The notes under the pieces: model-generated
Seen by the model: only the letters and a program-made list of their open reading frames with translations
What the model was told of the DNA's origin: nothing
Database searches by the model: none
Program-made: the position numbers and the translations under genes
Source of the DNA: Sphingomonas folli
GTDB taxonomy: Bacteria; Pseudomonadota; Alphaproteobacteria; Sphingomonadales; Sphingomonadaceae
DNA: 64,000 nt
Direction: 5' to 3'
Assembly (NCBI RefSeq): GCF_019429525.1
Contig: NZ_JAHXZL010000012.1
Span: 1 to 64,000 of the forward strand
In this document: piece by piece, positions 1 to 8,597 of the stretch
How the letters are laid out: every line of letters starts with the position of its first letter
Position numbering within the stretch: the stretch's first letter is position 1

Positions 1-976
1 CGGTGTCGATCGCGGCGAGCTCATCGGCATTCTCCAGCCCGACGTAGATGCGCCGGCCGTCGCCCGATGGCCAGACACCGTGCGGCATCTTGCCGACCGG
101 GATGGTGGCGACGGGCGCGAAGTCGGACGTGCGGAACACCTTGACCACATTCTCTCCGCCGACCGTCACATACGCGAACTGCCCCTTGGCCGTGCGGGCG
201 AAATTGACATGGTTCGTGATAGGCCCGGTATCCAGCACCTTCAGGATCGCGAAGGGTGGCCGAGCATCGAATGCGACCGTCTTGCCGATGTCCTTCAGCG
301 TAAACCACACTTGCTTGCCGTCCGGCGTCGCGGCGATGTTGGGGCAGAAGGGGCTTGGCTGCGCCACCTGTCCGACCTGCGCGTGGGTCGCGACATCGAA
401 CACAGCCAATACCGGATTGAACGAAGAGCAGACATAGCCGTACCGGCCATCGGGAGAGAAGATCGTCATGCCCGGACCACCGGGCGTCTTGATGCGCCCC
501 GTCTCCTTGTACGTCGTGGGGTCGAGCACGGCGATATAATCCTCGCCGCGGACCGTGACCCACACCTCCTTGCCGTCCGGCGTGAAGAACGCCTCGTGCG
601 GACTGCGCCCGACATAGGTCGTGTGCTTGACGGTGTTGGTGGCGGTGTCGATCCACGACACGGCGTTCGATCCGATCGACACGACCGCCAAGGTCTTCCC
701 GTCCGGCGAGAAGCCCAGGCCGTGAACCAGCACCTGTCCCTTGTAGAGCGGGGAGAAGTTCATCGGCTGGGGATCGCCGAGTTTGATGACGCCGAGCAGC
801 CGGTTGTCGGCCGGGTCGGTCACCGACACCGTGTTGGAGAATTGTTCAGACGCATAGACGCGGTCGCGGTGGCTGACGGGCATGTCCTTAGCGTTCCACG
901 GCGCCTGCTGGGCCATGGCGAGGCCCGGTGCGGCGCTCATCAGCAAGGCGGCCGAGCGCAGGATGGTCCGGATCAT
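1..976 (-). CDS. YVTN-type beta-propeller protein, secreted (3' end outside window)
   Basis: The reading frame is open from an ATG at 976 to the window edge, so the C-terminus is missing; at least 325 residues are present. The N-terminus is a typical signal peptide (MIRTILRSAALLMSAAPG, then ALAMAQQ). The body carries repeated blade motifs such as GLGFSPDGKTLAVV, AFFTPDGKEVWVT, TIFSPDGRYGYV and GVWPSGDGRRIYVG, typical of the YVTN/YncE family of seven-bladed propellers. It should be periplasmic, and its ligand is unknown. The DUF305 gene upstream ends one base before this ATG (TGA-C-ATG), so the two are probably translationally coupled. The pairing suggests a metal-linked role, which is inference. 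Confidence 0.85.
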   Translation of the reverse strand, partial: MIRTILRSAALLMSAAPGLAMAQQAPWNAKDMPVSHRDRVYASEQFSNTVSVTDPADNRLLGVIKLGDPQPMNFSPLYKGQVLVHGLGFSPDGKTLAVVSIGSNAVSWIDTATNTVKHTTYVGRSPHEAFFTPDGKEVWVTVRGEDYIAVLDPTTYKETGRIKTPGGPGMTIFSPDGRYGYVCSSFNPVLAVFDVATHAQVGQVAQPSPFCPNIAATPDGKQVWFTLKDIGKTVAFDARPPFAILKVLDTGPITNHVNFARTAKGQFAYVTVGGENVVKVFRTSDFAPVATIPVGKMPHGVWPSGDGRRIYVGLENADELAAIDT

Positions 977-977
977 G

Positions 978-1376
978 TCAGTGCTCCATAGGGCTATGGT
1001 GGTCGCCGCCCTGCGTCGGGGCTGGCGTCGAAGGCGGTAGCGGCTGGCCGATCGCCAGCTTCATGGCGGCGATCTCCTGCTGCTGATCGATGATGATTTC
1101 CTGCGCGATGCGCTTGAGCTGCTCGTTATGGCCGTAGCGCAGCTCCGCCACCGCCATATCGATGGCACCCTGATGATGCGGAAGCATCATCGCCACGAAG
1201 TCGCGGTCGACGTCACCGGACGGCTTGACCATCATGCCCGCCATCATCCGGTCCATCGCGACAGACATCATGGTAGCGTAGCCATCGGCGGGGGCGGCCG
1301 CGACTGCGCCGGTAAGTAGGGCCGAAGCCGTCAGACCCAGCATCCAATCTCGTCTACGCATAAGCCTCCAGCGCAT
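978..1376 (-). CDS. DUF305 family secreted protein
   Basis: A 132-residue protein with an N-terminal signal peptide (LTASALLTGAVAAAPA). The DUF305 core includes DFVAMMLPHHQGAIDMA and a helical QQQEIAAMK segment. The family is a periplasmic four-helix domain that often lies next to copper and other metal-resistance genes; its His and Met residues are thought to bind metal. The C-terminal tail is also His- and Met-containing (GGDHHSPMEH). It is the first gene of a two-gene unit with the beta-propeller protein that follows after one base. A second, lipoprotein DUF305 lies at about 15 kb in the metal-efflux block. Confidence 0.85.
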   Translation of the reverse strand: MRWRLMRRRDWMLGLTASALLTGAVAAAPADGYATMMSVAMDRMMAGMMVKPSGDVDRDFVAMMLPHHQGAIDMAVAELRYGHNEQLKRIAQEIIIDQQQEIAAMKLAIGQPLPPSTPAPTQGGDHHSPMEH

Positions 1377-1510
1377 CGGTCTCGAAAGCGTAGACGATGC
1401 TCGTCGGGGTTTATTCCGTGGCCAAAGCCATTTTATCGGTCCTCACCAAAACGATAGTCTCATGCTTCTGCGGTTGGTTGACCGGGTCGCGGTCGGACAG
1501 CATATGCGCA

Positions 1511-1585
1511 GGCACGGAGATGGATTTCCGCCGGGCCATTCGGTCGAACCGCCCTCGCAAGGGCCGATGATTCCTACCAGGCGCC
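1511..1585 (+). promoter_or_regulatory. Fluoride riboswitch (crcB motif)
   Basis: The 5' element reads GGAGATGGATTTCCGCC and the 3' element CCGATGATTCCTACC, with a CCGCCCTC...GGGCC stem between them. These match the conserved core of the crcB/fluoride riboswitch (GGNGATGG...CC...CCGCC...CTGATGRTNCCTAC). It ends about 20 bases before the GTG of a CLC-type fluoride antiporter, the canonical gene target. It should turn expression on when fluoride binds. Control could act on translation, because the ribosome site AAGGAGG at 1596-1602 follows directly. Confidence 0.88.
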
Positions 1586-1606
1586 GCAAGGCAGCAAGGA
1601 GGAATC

Positions 1607-2965
1607 GTGCGCGCGACATTTCGCAATCTCTATGACCAGTTCAACATGGCAGCGTTCATTCGCGATCGCCGCACCCATGCCACGTCGGTACTGCGGTGGG
1701 CTTTGATCCTGGTCCCGATGGCCGCAGCGGTGGGAACGCTCTGCGCGGCCTTCCTGCGGAGCCTCGACGCCGTAACCCGGCTTCGCTTCGCCTTTCCCTG
1801 GCTGCTCTACCTGCTGCCGATCGGCGGGTTCGTGGTCGGACTGCTCTACCATCTGACAGGGCGCTCGGTCGAAGGCGGCAACAACCTCATCGTCGAGCAA
1901 ATCCACGAACCGGGGGGCGGCGTGCCGCTGCGCATGGCTCCGCTCATCTTCTTCGGCACGGTCGTGACACATCTGTTCGGGGGATCGGCGGGACGTGAAG
2001 GCACCGCCGTGCAGTTGGGCGGCAGTCTTGCCAGCGGGTTTGGACGCGCGCTCAGATTGGATGCGGAAGCGACACGCACCCTCCTTATGACCGGGATCGC
2101 GGCTGGGTTCGGCGCGGTCTTCGGGACGCCGATTGCGGGCGCGGTCTTTGCACTGGAGGTGCTGGCGATCGGTCGGGTCGAGTATCGCGCGCTGGTGCCA
2201 TGCCTGGTCGCGGCGCTGGTCGGTGACTGGACCTGTCTTGCCTGGGGCATTCATCACGGCGTCTACCATGTCGATGCGCTGGTGCCGGTCGACGCGCTGC
2301 TCGTCGCCAAGGCCGGTGTCGCCGGCATTGCCTTCGGTCTGACCGGGCTGACCTTTGCCGAGGCCAATCACGCGCTGGGCGGATGGTTGAAGCGCGTGAT
2401 CCCCTATGGCCCACTACGACCCGTTATCGGCGGGCTGGCCGTGATTGCGCTGGTCTGGCTGCTCGGAACCCGCGACTATCTTGGCCTGGGTACGCTCGCC
2501 GCGACACCGGACAGCCTGACCATCGCCAGCTTCTTTGGTCCCGATACGCACTCGTGGAGCTGGGCGCTGAAGCTGCTCTTTACCGTCGTGACCCTGAGCG
2601 CGGGCTTCAAGGGGGGCGAGGTCACGCCGCTGTTCTTTATCGGCGCGGCGCTCGGCAATGCGCTCGCGCCGATGTTCGGAGTACCGTCGGGGCTATTCGC
2701 AGCGATCGGCTTCGTCGCGCTGTTCGCGGGCGCGGCCAACACACCGCTGGCTTGCACGTTCATGGGGATCGAGTTGTTCGGCGCGGCCTATGCGGTGCCG
2801 ATCGCAGTCGCGTGCTTCGTCGCCTACCTCTGCTCAGGCCACAACGGCATCTACCTGTCGCAGCGCGTCGCTGTGCCAAAGGTACCTGCCGCACACCTCA
2901 CACCCGACGCGACCCTGCGCGATGCCCGCACGCACCGCGCTTCTCGCCGGCGCACGCGCGCCTGA
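1607..2965 (+). CDS. CLC-F type fluoride/proton antiporter
   Basis: A 452-residue multi-pass membrane protein of the CLC family. The Cl-selective GSGIP motif is replaced by a GNN sequence (residues 91-93, followed by LIVEQIHEP), as in fluoride-specific CLC-F proteins. The GREGT segment (129-133) carries the gating glutamate, and GFKGGEVTPLFF is the GxFxP-region equivalent. It should export fluoride in exchange for protons. The start is a GTG placed five bases after AAGGAGG. A fluoride riboswitch lies immediately upstream and a DUF190 gene follows 25 bases downstream, so three independent lines point to fluoride. The Arg-rich C-terminal tail is not distinctive. Confidence 0.9.
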   Translation: MRATFRNLYDQFNMAAFIRDRRTHATSVLRWALILVPMAAAVGTLCAAFLRSLDAVTRLRFAFPWLLYLLPIGGFVVGLLYHLTGRSVEGGNNLIVEQIHEPGGGVPLRMAPLIFFGTVVTHLFGGSAGREGTAVQLGGSLASGFGRALRLDAEATRTLLMTGIAAGFGAVFGTPIAGAVFALEVLAIGRVEYRALVPCLVAALVGDWTCLAWGIHHGVYHVDALVPVDALLVAKAGVAGIAFGLTGLTFAEANHALGGWLKRVIPYGPLRPVIGGLAVIALVWLLGTRDYLGLGTLAATPDSLTIASFFGPDTHSWSWALKLLFTVVTLSAGFKGGEVTPLFFIGAALGNALAPMFGVPSGLFAAIGFVALFAGAANTPLACTFMGIELFGAAYAVPIAVACFVAYLCSGHNGIYLSQRVAVPKVPAAHLTPDATLRDARTHRASRRRTRA

Positions 2966-2990
2966 TCCTGTTTCCTGTCGAAAGCCCGTC

Positions 2991-3374
2991 ATGCCCAATC
3001 GTTTCACCGTCCATCACCGCGAAGTCGGGATGCTGCGCATCTATCTGAAACCGTCCGACAAGATCGGCCCGCGTCGCTTCTGGGGGGCAAAGCCGCTCTA
3101 TCGCGAGCTGATTCGCACCGCGAAGGCGGACGGCATCATCAACGCCGTCGCGCAAAATACCCATTACGGCTTCAGCAATCACGAACCGATCCGGGAGAAC
3201 GGCTCGGAAATTGCCGATCCGCATCTGACGATCTGTGTCGAACTGGTCGGCGATCGCGATCAGCTCGACCTCTTCTGTCGCCGGCATGGAGATCTGATCG
3301 GCGACAAGGTGATCGTCTACAAACGACTGGAGCATTGGACTATCACGCGCAAAACTGAGCTAACCAGAGCCTGA
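2991..3374 (+). CDS. DUF190 family protein of the fluoride operon
   Basis: A 127-residue soluble protein. Recognisable DUF190 features are the LRIYLKPSDK strand, the GAKPLYRELIRTAKADGIINA helix region and a central DPHLTICVELVGD stretch. The family has a PII-like (GlnB-like) fold and is often linked to crcB or CLC-F genes under fluoride riboswitches; its biochemical role is not established. The ATG at 2991 is preferred over upstream in-frame starts because these lie inside the antiporter gene. It lies 25 bases downstream of the antiporter and probably shares its riboswitch-controlled transcript. Confidence 0.85.
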   Translation: MPNRFTVHHREVGMLRIYLKPSDKIGPRRFWGAKPLYRELIRTAKADGIINAVAQNTHYGFSNHEPIRENGSEIADPHLTICVELVGDRDQLDLFCRRHGDLIGDKVIVYKRLEHWTITRKTELTRA

Positions 3375-3666
3375 TCGGCGTTCCCGTAAAGGAAGCCATA
3401 GCGGGACGGTGGTCCTGCTTATCGCGCCGAGAGGCGGCCGGAGCATCGGCTTTCCCAAAATCTGTTCCCGATTGCTTCTTCCCGAAATTGGCCTTTGAGG
3501 ATGGGGAAACGGGAATGGTCGGGCTGAACGGATGGCCGCTTCCGAGAAGGGGTATAGCACGCCTGAGCGGCCGAGTTTTGGGCGTATGCGGCCATCCACC
3601 GGCGTGACCAAGCCAGCTGCTGGAGCAGCGGGTCCGAAGGGGCAAGGACCGACAAGTCACCGCCTC

Positions 3667-3713
3667 AGCGGGGGCAGCGCTGCGCTGCTTGGGGGCTACA
3701 CGCTGCCCCCGCT
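3667..3713. repeat. 13-bp perfect inverted repeat
   Basis: The arms AGCGGGGGCAGCG (3667-3679) and CGCTGCCCCCGCT (3701-3713) are perfectly complementary around a 21-base loop. No T-tract follows, so it does not look like a simple intrinsic terminator. It lies in a 520-base stretch (3375-3894) in which I see no convincing gene. Possible roles are a Rho-assisted terminator, a transcript-stabilising hairpin or a remnant of a mobile-element site; none is shown. Confidence 0.6.
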
Positions 3714-3894
3714 GCCACAAGGCGGTGTCGCACTTCGGCTTGAAACCGCACTGTTCTGCGCGATCCTGCCGTCGGGGGATTAAGGCGCGGCAGAGAGGGC
3801 CTCGGTCAGGTTGGAGAACGCGAAACGCGGATGTCCGAGATCAAGCGTTCAGCAGCACATGGTGAAGACTGCCGACGACTACCTCGGGCGCGCT

Positions 3895-4167
3895 CTAGGT
3901 CCTCTCCGCATGCTCATCGCCGCTTGATGATCCAAGGAAGGGGGCGTCTACGGCCACGAACGTGAGACGGAACAAGGTGAGGTTCATGTCGTCCGTCACG
4001 CTGATGTGCCACATGTCACCGTTCCAGTAGGCTGCCGGATCCTCCTGCAGGAGCTGCGCCGCCAGCCGCGCAGCGAACGAGCGCACCGCATCCACCGAGG
4101 CGAGCTCGACACCCTCGCGATCCCGTCGCGCCGTGCCGTTGTGGACATCGAAGAAGAAGCGCGGCAT
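3895..4167 (-). CDS. DUF6894-like small protein
   Basis: A 90-residue protein beginning MPRFFFDVHNG, the usual opening of the small alphaproteobacterial DUF6894 family. An aspartate/glycine-rich turn (RDREGVEL) and the WHISVTDDMNLTL strand pair follow. The reading frame extends eight codons upstream, but this Met matches the family start. The function is unknown. No partner gene is evident, and it stands alone in a gene-poor stretch. Confidence 0.7.
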   Translation of the reverse strand: MPRFFFDVHNGTARRDREGVELASVDAVRSFAARLAAQLLQEDPAAYWNGDMWHISVTDDMNLTLFRLTFVAVDAPFLGSSSGDEHAERT

Positions 4168-5091
4168 CCCATGCTCCTGCCCAACTTGCACTTCGGTGCA
4201 GAGCGTTGTGTCGCGCTGCCACCAGCCCCGATCCTTGATGAGGCCATCGCATGGCCGCAGACCGAAAATCCTACATCTGGATCAGCAACGCAAGTATCAC
4301 GCCGCCCACCCCCGTCCTTTCGCGAACTAAGGGGCGGGTGTACCGATGCCTTGCGCGGGGCAGCGCCGTCTTGGCGGGGTGCGCGGTCCATGGTTCCCCG
4401 CGCGACAATCATGCAGGCGAGGGGACATAAGGCCACGACGCCGATGCGGTGGTCGGCCGCTCCAGCAGGATCGACGGTGGACTCGGATGCAAGGCGACGT
4501 GGGGAGACCTGCCGCTTCGGGATTGATCCGCCAGCCATGAGACGCATAATATAGGTCGTTCGCCAGCAGGCGGACCGAGGCGTGGAAACCTCGCTATTAG
4601 CAGCCGTATGCCCGGCCCGAGTTGACTCGGCCGGGAGGCGGACGCGTATGTCCAAGGCTTCCGGGCCCAAAGGCGTCCGCGCTCGTCTGATAGCGGGTTT
4701 CCAACTTCCGGCTTTCGGGCCGGCACCGCCTCGACACCGAGGCGGTGCCGCCGGCTGATTAGCCTGGCTGCGCCGCCGCGTCGAAGGATCGCGTGCGAGA
4801 TGCTGGAACACGAGCCCGCTGAGCGGAGGTACATTGGACTCCAAGTCCCTGTAGTCGGCAAAACCCTCGCCCCCGCGGCTGATGTCAGGCCGCTGCCGGA
4901 CGAGCGCCCCCCTGGCGCTAGGCGCGGAATCTTGCGGGAGCTCCCATGCGGTCGGAGCCTCTCGCACCGGTTCGTCACCCATTCGGTGGCCGCCGCGGGC
5001 GATCTCAGGAGCGCAAACGGTGCCCGGTCGACGGCCGAGCTCGCAGCGACATCCCTGGACGCGTGCCGCCAGCTTTCCGAGGGCGCGTGAG
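4168..5091. other. No convincing gene
   Basis: Several reading frames cross this 920-base stretch on both strands, but they overlap each other, are rich in Arg, Pro and Ser, and match no family I recognise. I see no RNA gene or terminator. It may be decayed accessory DNA. Confidence 0.4.
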
Positions 5092-5724
5092 ATGGACCTG
5101 TCGCAGGCGGCCGCCTTTAACGGCATCGCACAGCGTCTTCGGAGTTGGACGATCCAGCCACGGCGGATCGGCGGTAGGACGTACCAGGGCGAGTGCCAGA
5201 TCGCGAGGGTGCTGAGCGCAACCTACCAGCAGCAGTCCACCACCTTCGGTCGAACCGCGGGGATACTAGGCCTTTCCTCAGACGGTCGCGGCTTCGTGAC
5301 CGGTGGCGGCGGCTTCGTCGATACCGTCCATCGCGGCCTGGTGAGCGCCGTGATGGAGGACGAGACCGGGCGCCACCTGAGCGAGGAACTGCCCGCCGCG
5401 GTCGCAGCGCTCGAAGGAAGCGTGTTGCGGCTGGATCGCGTGAACGGTCGGCTGGTCGCGGTCACCAACGTCACGGGACGGCAGCAGCGCATCACGCTAC
5501 TTGGCTCCGAAGCGTTCATCGGTCGGCCGCCCTTCACCAGACGCGATGGCATCCTGCTGCTGGCGGCCATCGTTTCGGTTGGGCAGATCGCATCCCATCC
5601 GCTGCCGGCGCTCGCACTGGCGACGGTCTTCGGGGCCCTCCCCGTCATACGACTGCGTCGAATCGCGTTGATGCACCGGCGGCGCACCAGCCTGAGCGGC
5701 TACATCGAAGAGGTGACGTCGTGA
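5092..5724 (+). CDS. Hypothetical membrane-anchored protein
   Basis: A 210-residue protein of unknown family. The first 140 residues look soluble (for example GRTYQGECQIARVLS and GRHLSEELPAAVAALEGSVLR). Two hydrophobic segments follow (DGILLLAAIVSVGQIA and PALALATVFGALPVI), then a basic tail. This could be a C-terminally anchored sensor or assembly protein. The ATG at 5092 follows a GAGGG-like site, and the frame upstream is composition-poor. Its stop overlaps the next gene's start (GTGA), showing a coupled pair. Confidence 0.6.
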   Translation: MDLSQAAAFNGIAQRLRSWTIQPRRIGGRTYQGECQIARVLSATYQQQSTTFGRTAGILGLSSDGRGFVTGGGGFVDTVHRGLVSAVMEDETGRHLSEELPAAVAALEGSVLRLDRVNGRLVAVTNVTGRQQRITLLGSEAFIGRPPFTRRDGILLLAAIVSVGQIASHPLPALALATVFGALPVIRLRRIALMHRRRTSLSGYIEEVTS

Positions 5725-6101
5725 TCGCTCTCGTGCTCGCCCTGCAGATCCCCGCTCCACCGATCGTGGATTGGCAGCCATTCGGCATGCAACGCTCGCC
5801 CGATGGAGGACTCTTCGACCAGACCTCCGCCACCCGAAGCGGCGATGTGGTCAACGCGTGGGTCCGTCTCGTCAACGTGCGACTGGAGGGCGTCAACGAG
5901 CATCGAGAGCAGACTGACGCACGCATGGAGGTGAACTGCCGCCACCCTCTGATCCGCGTCGTGGCATATCGCATCGTCAGTCCCAACGGCGCGATCCTCA
6001 AGCGCGGCGCCTCCTCCCCGCGGGAGGCGACCTGGCGAAAGATCGGCATAGGTTCGCGCGGTGCGGACGTTAGGACGGCATTGTGCAACCGCGTCCACTG
6101 A
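5721..6101 (+). CDS. Adhesin-E-like secreted protein
   Basis: A 126-residue protein starting at GTG 5721, which overlaps the upstream stop by four bases. It opens with a short hydrophobic stretch (VIALVLALQIPAPP) and continues with a domain resembling the surface-adhesin E family: W-Q-P start, GGLFDQTS, VNAWVRLVN, a conserved Cys (VNCRHP) and a final Cys (TALCNRVH). A protein of the same general layout is encoded at 9866-10273. Substrate and location are unknown; the periplasm or cell surface is inferred. Confidence 0.6.
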   Translation: MIALVLALQIPAPPIVDWQPFGMQRSPDGGLFDQTSATRSGDVVNAWVRLVNVRLEGVNEHREQTDARMEVNCRHPLIRVVAYRIVSPNGAILKRGASSPREATWRKIGIGSRGADVRTALCNRVH

Positions 6102-6195
6102 CGTCCCACTCGTGCCACCTCGCCTGCGCCGCCGTATCGCTGTGGCAGCGATGGTGCGGAGGCGCGACGGGCCGATCGCACACACCTCGACCTGG

Positions 6196-6651
6196 GTGAC
6201 GTCATGCTCGCGCACAGTGCTGTTCGCGATTGCGCTCGTCCCCGTGGCCGCGTTAGCGTCCACGGCCCGTCCGAGTGCCGGCACGCAACGCGCCCGCACT
6301 GCGTATCCCCTTCAGGCGCTCACGCAGAGCGACATCACGCGAGAGGGGATGCGTGGGGCGGGATGTGGCTGGCTGTCCCACGTGGGCGGATCGCTCCACC
6401 TCGTCGAAGTCGGAGACCAAGCGATGGTGAAGCGCAACGGCCGCTTGTTGATTCTGCGTCCGCGCCAAAGCACAGGGAGAGCATTCCCCTTCACGCACGA
6501 CGAATGGCGAGGCGGGAACATCAGGCTCAACATCCAGCGCGGATCGCCGCTGCCTGTCCGTGGGGGTGCGCTGGCACGTCATGCAGTCCTCGTGGTTTCC
6601 GTGAAAGGCTCAAAGTCGTCGACCAAGGGCGTCCTCGTCTGCGGCACCTAG
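6196..6651 (+). CDS. Hypothetical secreted protein
   Basis: A 151-residue protein starting at GTG 6196, which places a clear signal peptide at the N-terminus (VLFAIALVPVAALAST). An in-frame ATG at 6151 is an alternative but would give a long charged extension before the hydrophobic core. The mature part contains GCGWLSHVGGSLHLVEVGDQ and ends HAVLVVSVKG...GVLVCGT. Two cysteines, one near each end, could form a disulfide. I do not recognise the family. It lies 95 bases after the Adhesin-E-like gene on the same strand. Confidence 0.55.
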   Translation: MTSCSRTVLFAIALVPVAALASTARPSAGTQRARTAYPLQALTQSDITREGMRGAGCGWLSHVGGSLHLVEVGDQAMVKRNGRLLILRPRQSTGRAFPFTHDEWRGGNIRLNIQRGSPLPVRGGALARHAVLVVSVKGSKSSTKGVLVCGT

Positions 6652-6976
6652 CGCACCGCATCCCCTGTACAGGAGCGAGTGGACCATCGCTGCTTGCTCC
6701 GAGATCCAGCTGACGCAATCAAAGCGGCTCCTCCACCTCTGTAGCGCTTTCCTCCCGCACCGCAGTGCGCGACGACGCGCTCGACGCCGCATTCAGCGAG
6801 GCTCTGCCACTCACCTGACGGCGCCCGGGTTGAAGATGCGCTCGACGAGGAAGCACGAGCCTGCTGCGACCTCGTCGCCACCGCTGCCGTACATACCGAG
6901 CGCCGGATCCCTTGGCGTGTCCTAACCATCGGATTATGGAATGTTGACCCGCCGGCCATCGAAAGCAGGATGTTCA

Positions 6977-7204
6977 ATGCGCGAAGTGAGAGGATCGGTC
7001 GTCTGGTGCGTTGCCGCGTCACTATGGCTCTCGGTGCTGGTCTCCATCGTCGACGAGATGGGACAATATCTCCATGTAGCGCCTCGCCTCGTTGCCGTGT
7101 GCAAAGCCGTAGCTCTTTGCGGGGCCATGGCCATGGCTGCGATCGGCGCCTTCAGCGTAGTGCGGCGGCGATCAACCCACGTTCCGCCCGGCAAGTCATC
7201 CTGA
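6977..7204 (+). CDS. Small two-helix membrane protein
   Basis: A 75-residue protein with two probable transmembrane helices (WCVAASLWLSVLVSIV and KAVALCGAMAMAAIGAFSVV) and a basic tail. The ATG at 6977 is chosen because AGGA lies six bases upstream; an earlier in-frame ATG at 6941 has no such site. The function is unknown. The 446 bases that follow (7205-7650) hold no gene that I can support. Confidence 0.45.
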   Translation: MREVRGSVVWCVAASLWLSVLVSIVDEMGQYLHVAPRLVAVCKAVALCGAMAMAAIGAFSVVRRRSTHVPPGKSS

Positions 7205-7650
7205 GTTGCTGGGCCGGAGCCAACATCTTTCCTTCCTCGCCGCCAGGACGGGTCGCTGCTCCACCTTGTGGAGGATCGTGACACTCGATCAAGGGCTCGA
7301 GACACGTGAGGGAACCTGCGCGCGATCAACCCGGATGCCGCGTCTCCGCCAACCCGACCCTCTTCGAATATGGCGACCAGGCACTGCAACAGCAACGTGA
7401 CGGCATCCCGTACGGCGGCTCCGACGTTGACCGTCGGCGGTCGCGACTGGTCCTCAACAACGACCCGGATGCCTCCAGAGATGCCGCTCGGCGCCCTCCC
7501 GTGGGACGGTGTCGTCGATGCACGAAGCGGACAGTACAGGACGCAGCATTCCGCTGGAGTCACCTGCAGAATGGGTGATGTCACCTCACCAACCACCCAC
7601 CTCGGAGCGGCTCCGGCTGCCACGACGGAGAACGCACGGGCGCCTTCGTC

Positions 7651-8313
7651 CTAGAATTCGATCTGTCCCGCGCGAAGGCGCTTCAGCTGAGCGATCCTCC
7701 CGAACGCCTGACCGAGTTCCTCCGCTCGAGCGTAGACGTCCTCGTCGAGGACCTCATCAAGATTTTTGATCACAGCGGCCGTGCCCTGCATGTTGACGGT
7801 CGCCGCGTTGTTGCCCGTCGTCCCGTAGTCGATGTCCACGCCGAGGACGCAGTTCGCGCCGAGTGCCAGCGCCTTGGCGACGAGGATCGAGCGTGCCGCC
7901 GCTTCACCCTTGTTGACCTTGAAGCTCATGCCGGAATTGACGTTCACCGCACCTGCGAAGTCGGAGAAGCCCTGGCTGAACTCGCTGAAGAACCCGGTGC
8001 CGACGGTCACGTTCGCGGTCACCATGTTCTTCAGGCGCACATCGGCGCGAGCAGGAAGCCAGGAGAGCGTCATCATCGGGAAGTCTGCGATCCGGGCCTC
8101 GACGAACCTCGATCGCTCAGCCAGCTCCCCATCGATCCCCTTGTGCACCTGCGCGATGACGGCGTCGCCGCATCGGGCGCACAACTCCGTGAAGGTGGTG
8201 CCCTGCACAAGGTTCACCAGCGCCACCAACCTCTCGGACTTCCTGTCGTTCGCCGTCTTGAACGCCGTACCCGGTGTAATCCTCGTTCCGCAGTTGCCGC
8301 AATCGTCCGACAT
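7651..8313 (-). CDS. Zinc-ribbon plus YbjQ-like (UPF0145) domain protein
   Basis: A 220-residue protein. The N-terminus carries CGNCGTRI and, 40 residues later, CARCG, giving a four-Cys zinc ribbon. The C-terminal half resembles the YbjQ/UPF0145 fold: AAARSILVAKALALGANCVLGVDIDYG followed by MQGTAAVI. YbjQ-like domains form pentamers of uncertain function. The Met at 8313 starts MSDDCGNCG; the frame extends 13 codons further without support. Upstream and on the same strand, after about 285 bases, lies another zinc-ribbon protein. Confidence 0.75.
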   Translation of the reverse strand: MSDDCGNCGTRITPGTAFKTANDRKSERLVALVNLVQGTTFTELCARCGDAVIAQVHKGIDGELAERSRFVEARIADFPMMTLSWLPARADVRLKNMVTANVTVGTGFFSEFSQGFSDFAGAVNVNSGMSFKVNKGEAAARSILVAKALALGANCVLGVDIDYGTTGNNAATVNMQGTAAVIKNLDEVLDEDVYARAEELGQAFGRIAQLKRLRAGQIEF

Positions 8314-8597
8314 TCGATCTAGCTCCGTATAGCTCTTCCAGGTCTCGAGCACCTTCCGACCACGCTGTCTCTCCGCGGATACTTCGGATCGACGCTTCGG
8401 TGGGTCGGTGCTTCCTTCGCAAGCAACTCTGGGCCATGCCTCCCCGCCACCAAAGTCGCCGGGTCAATCCGCGACGTGGTGCCGCAGGTCGTCGCAGGTC
8501 ACGAGGCCCGCACCTCCGTGGGAGTTGATCGTCGATCCCACCGAACGCGCGCGGTCGCCCTCCGCTCGGCGCTGTCCTCCAAGCGGATCGTCGCTGG

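Noticed and set aside
21..656. 211-residue leftward frame at the window start
   Set aside because: It is a shadow of the beta-propeller gene, which is read in another frame on the same strand and has clear blade motifs and a signal peptide.
1411..1626. 71-codon leftward frame between DUF305 and the CLC gene
   Set aside because: It runs antisense through the fluoride riboswitch and the antiporter start, and has no recognisable sequence.
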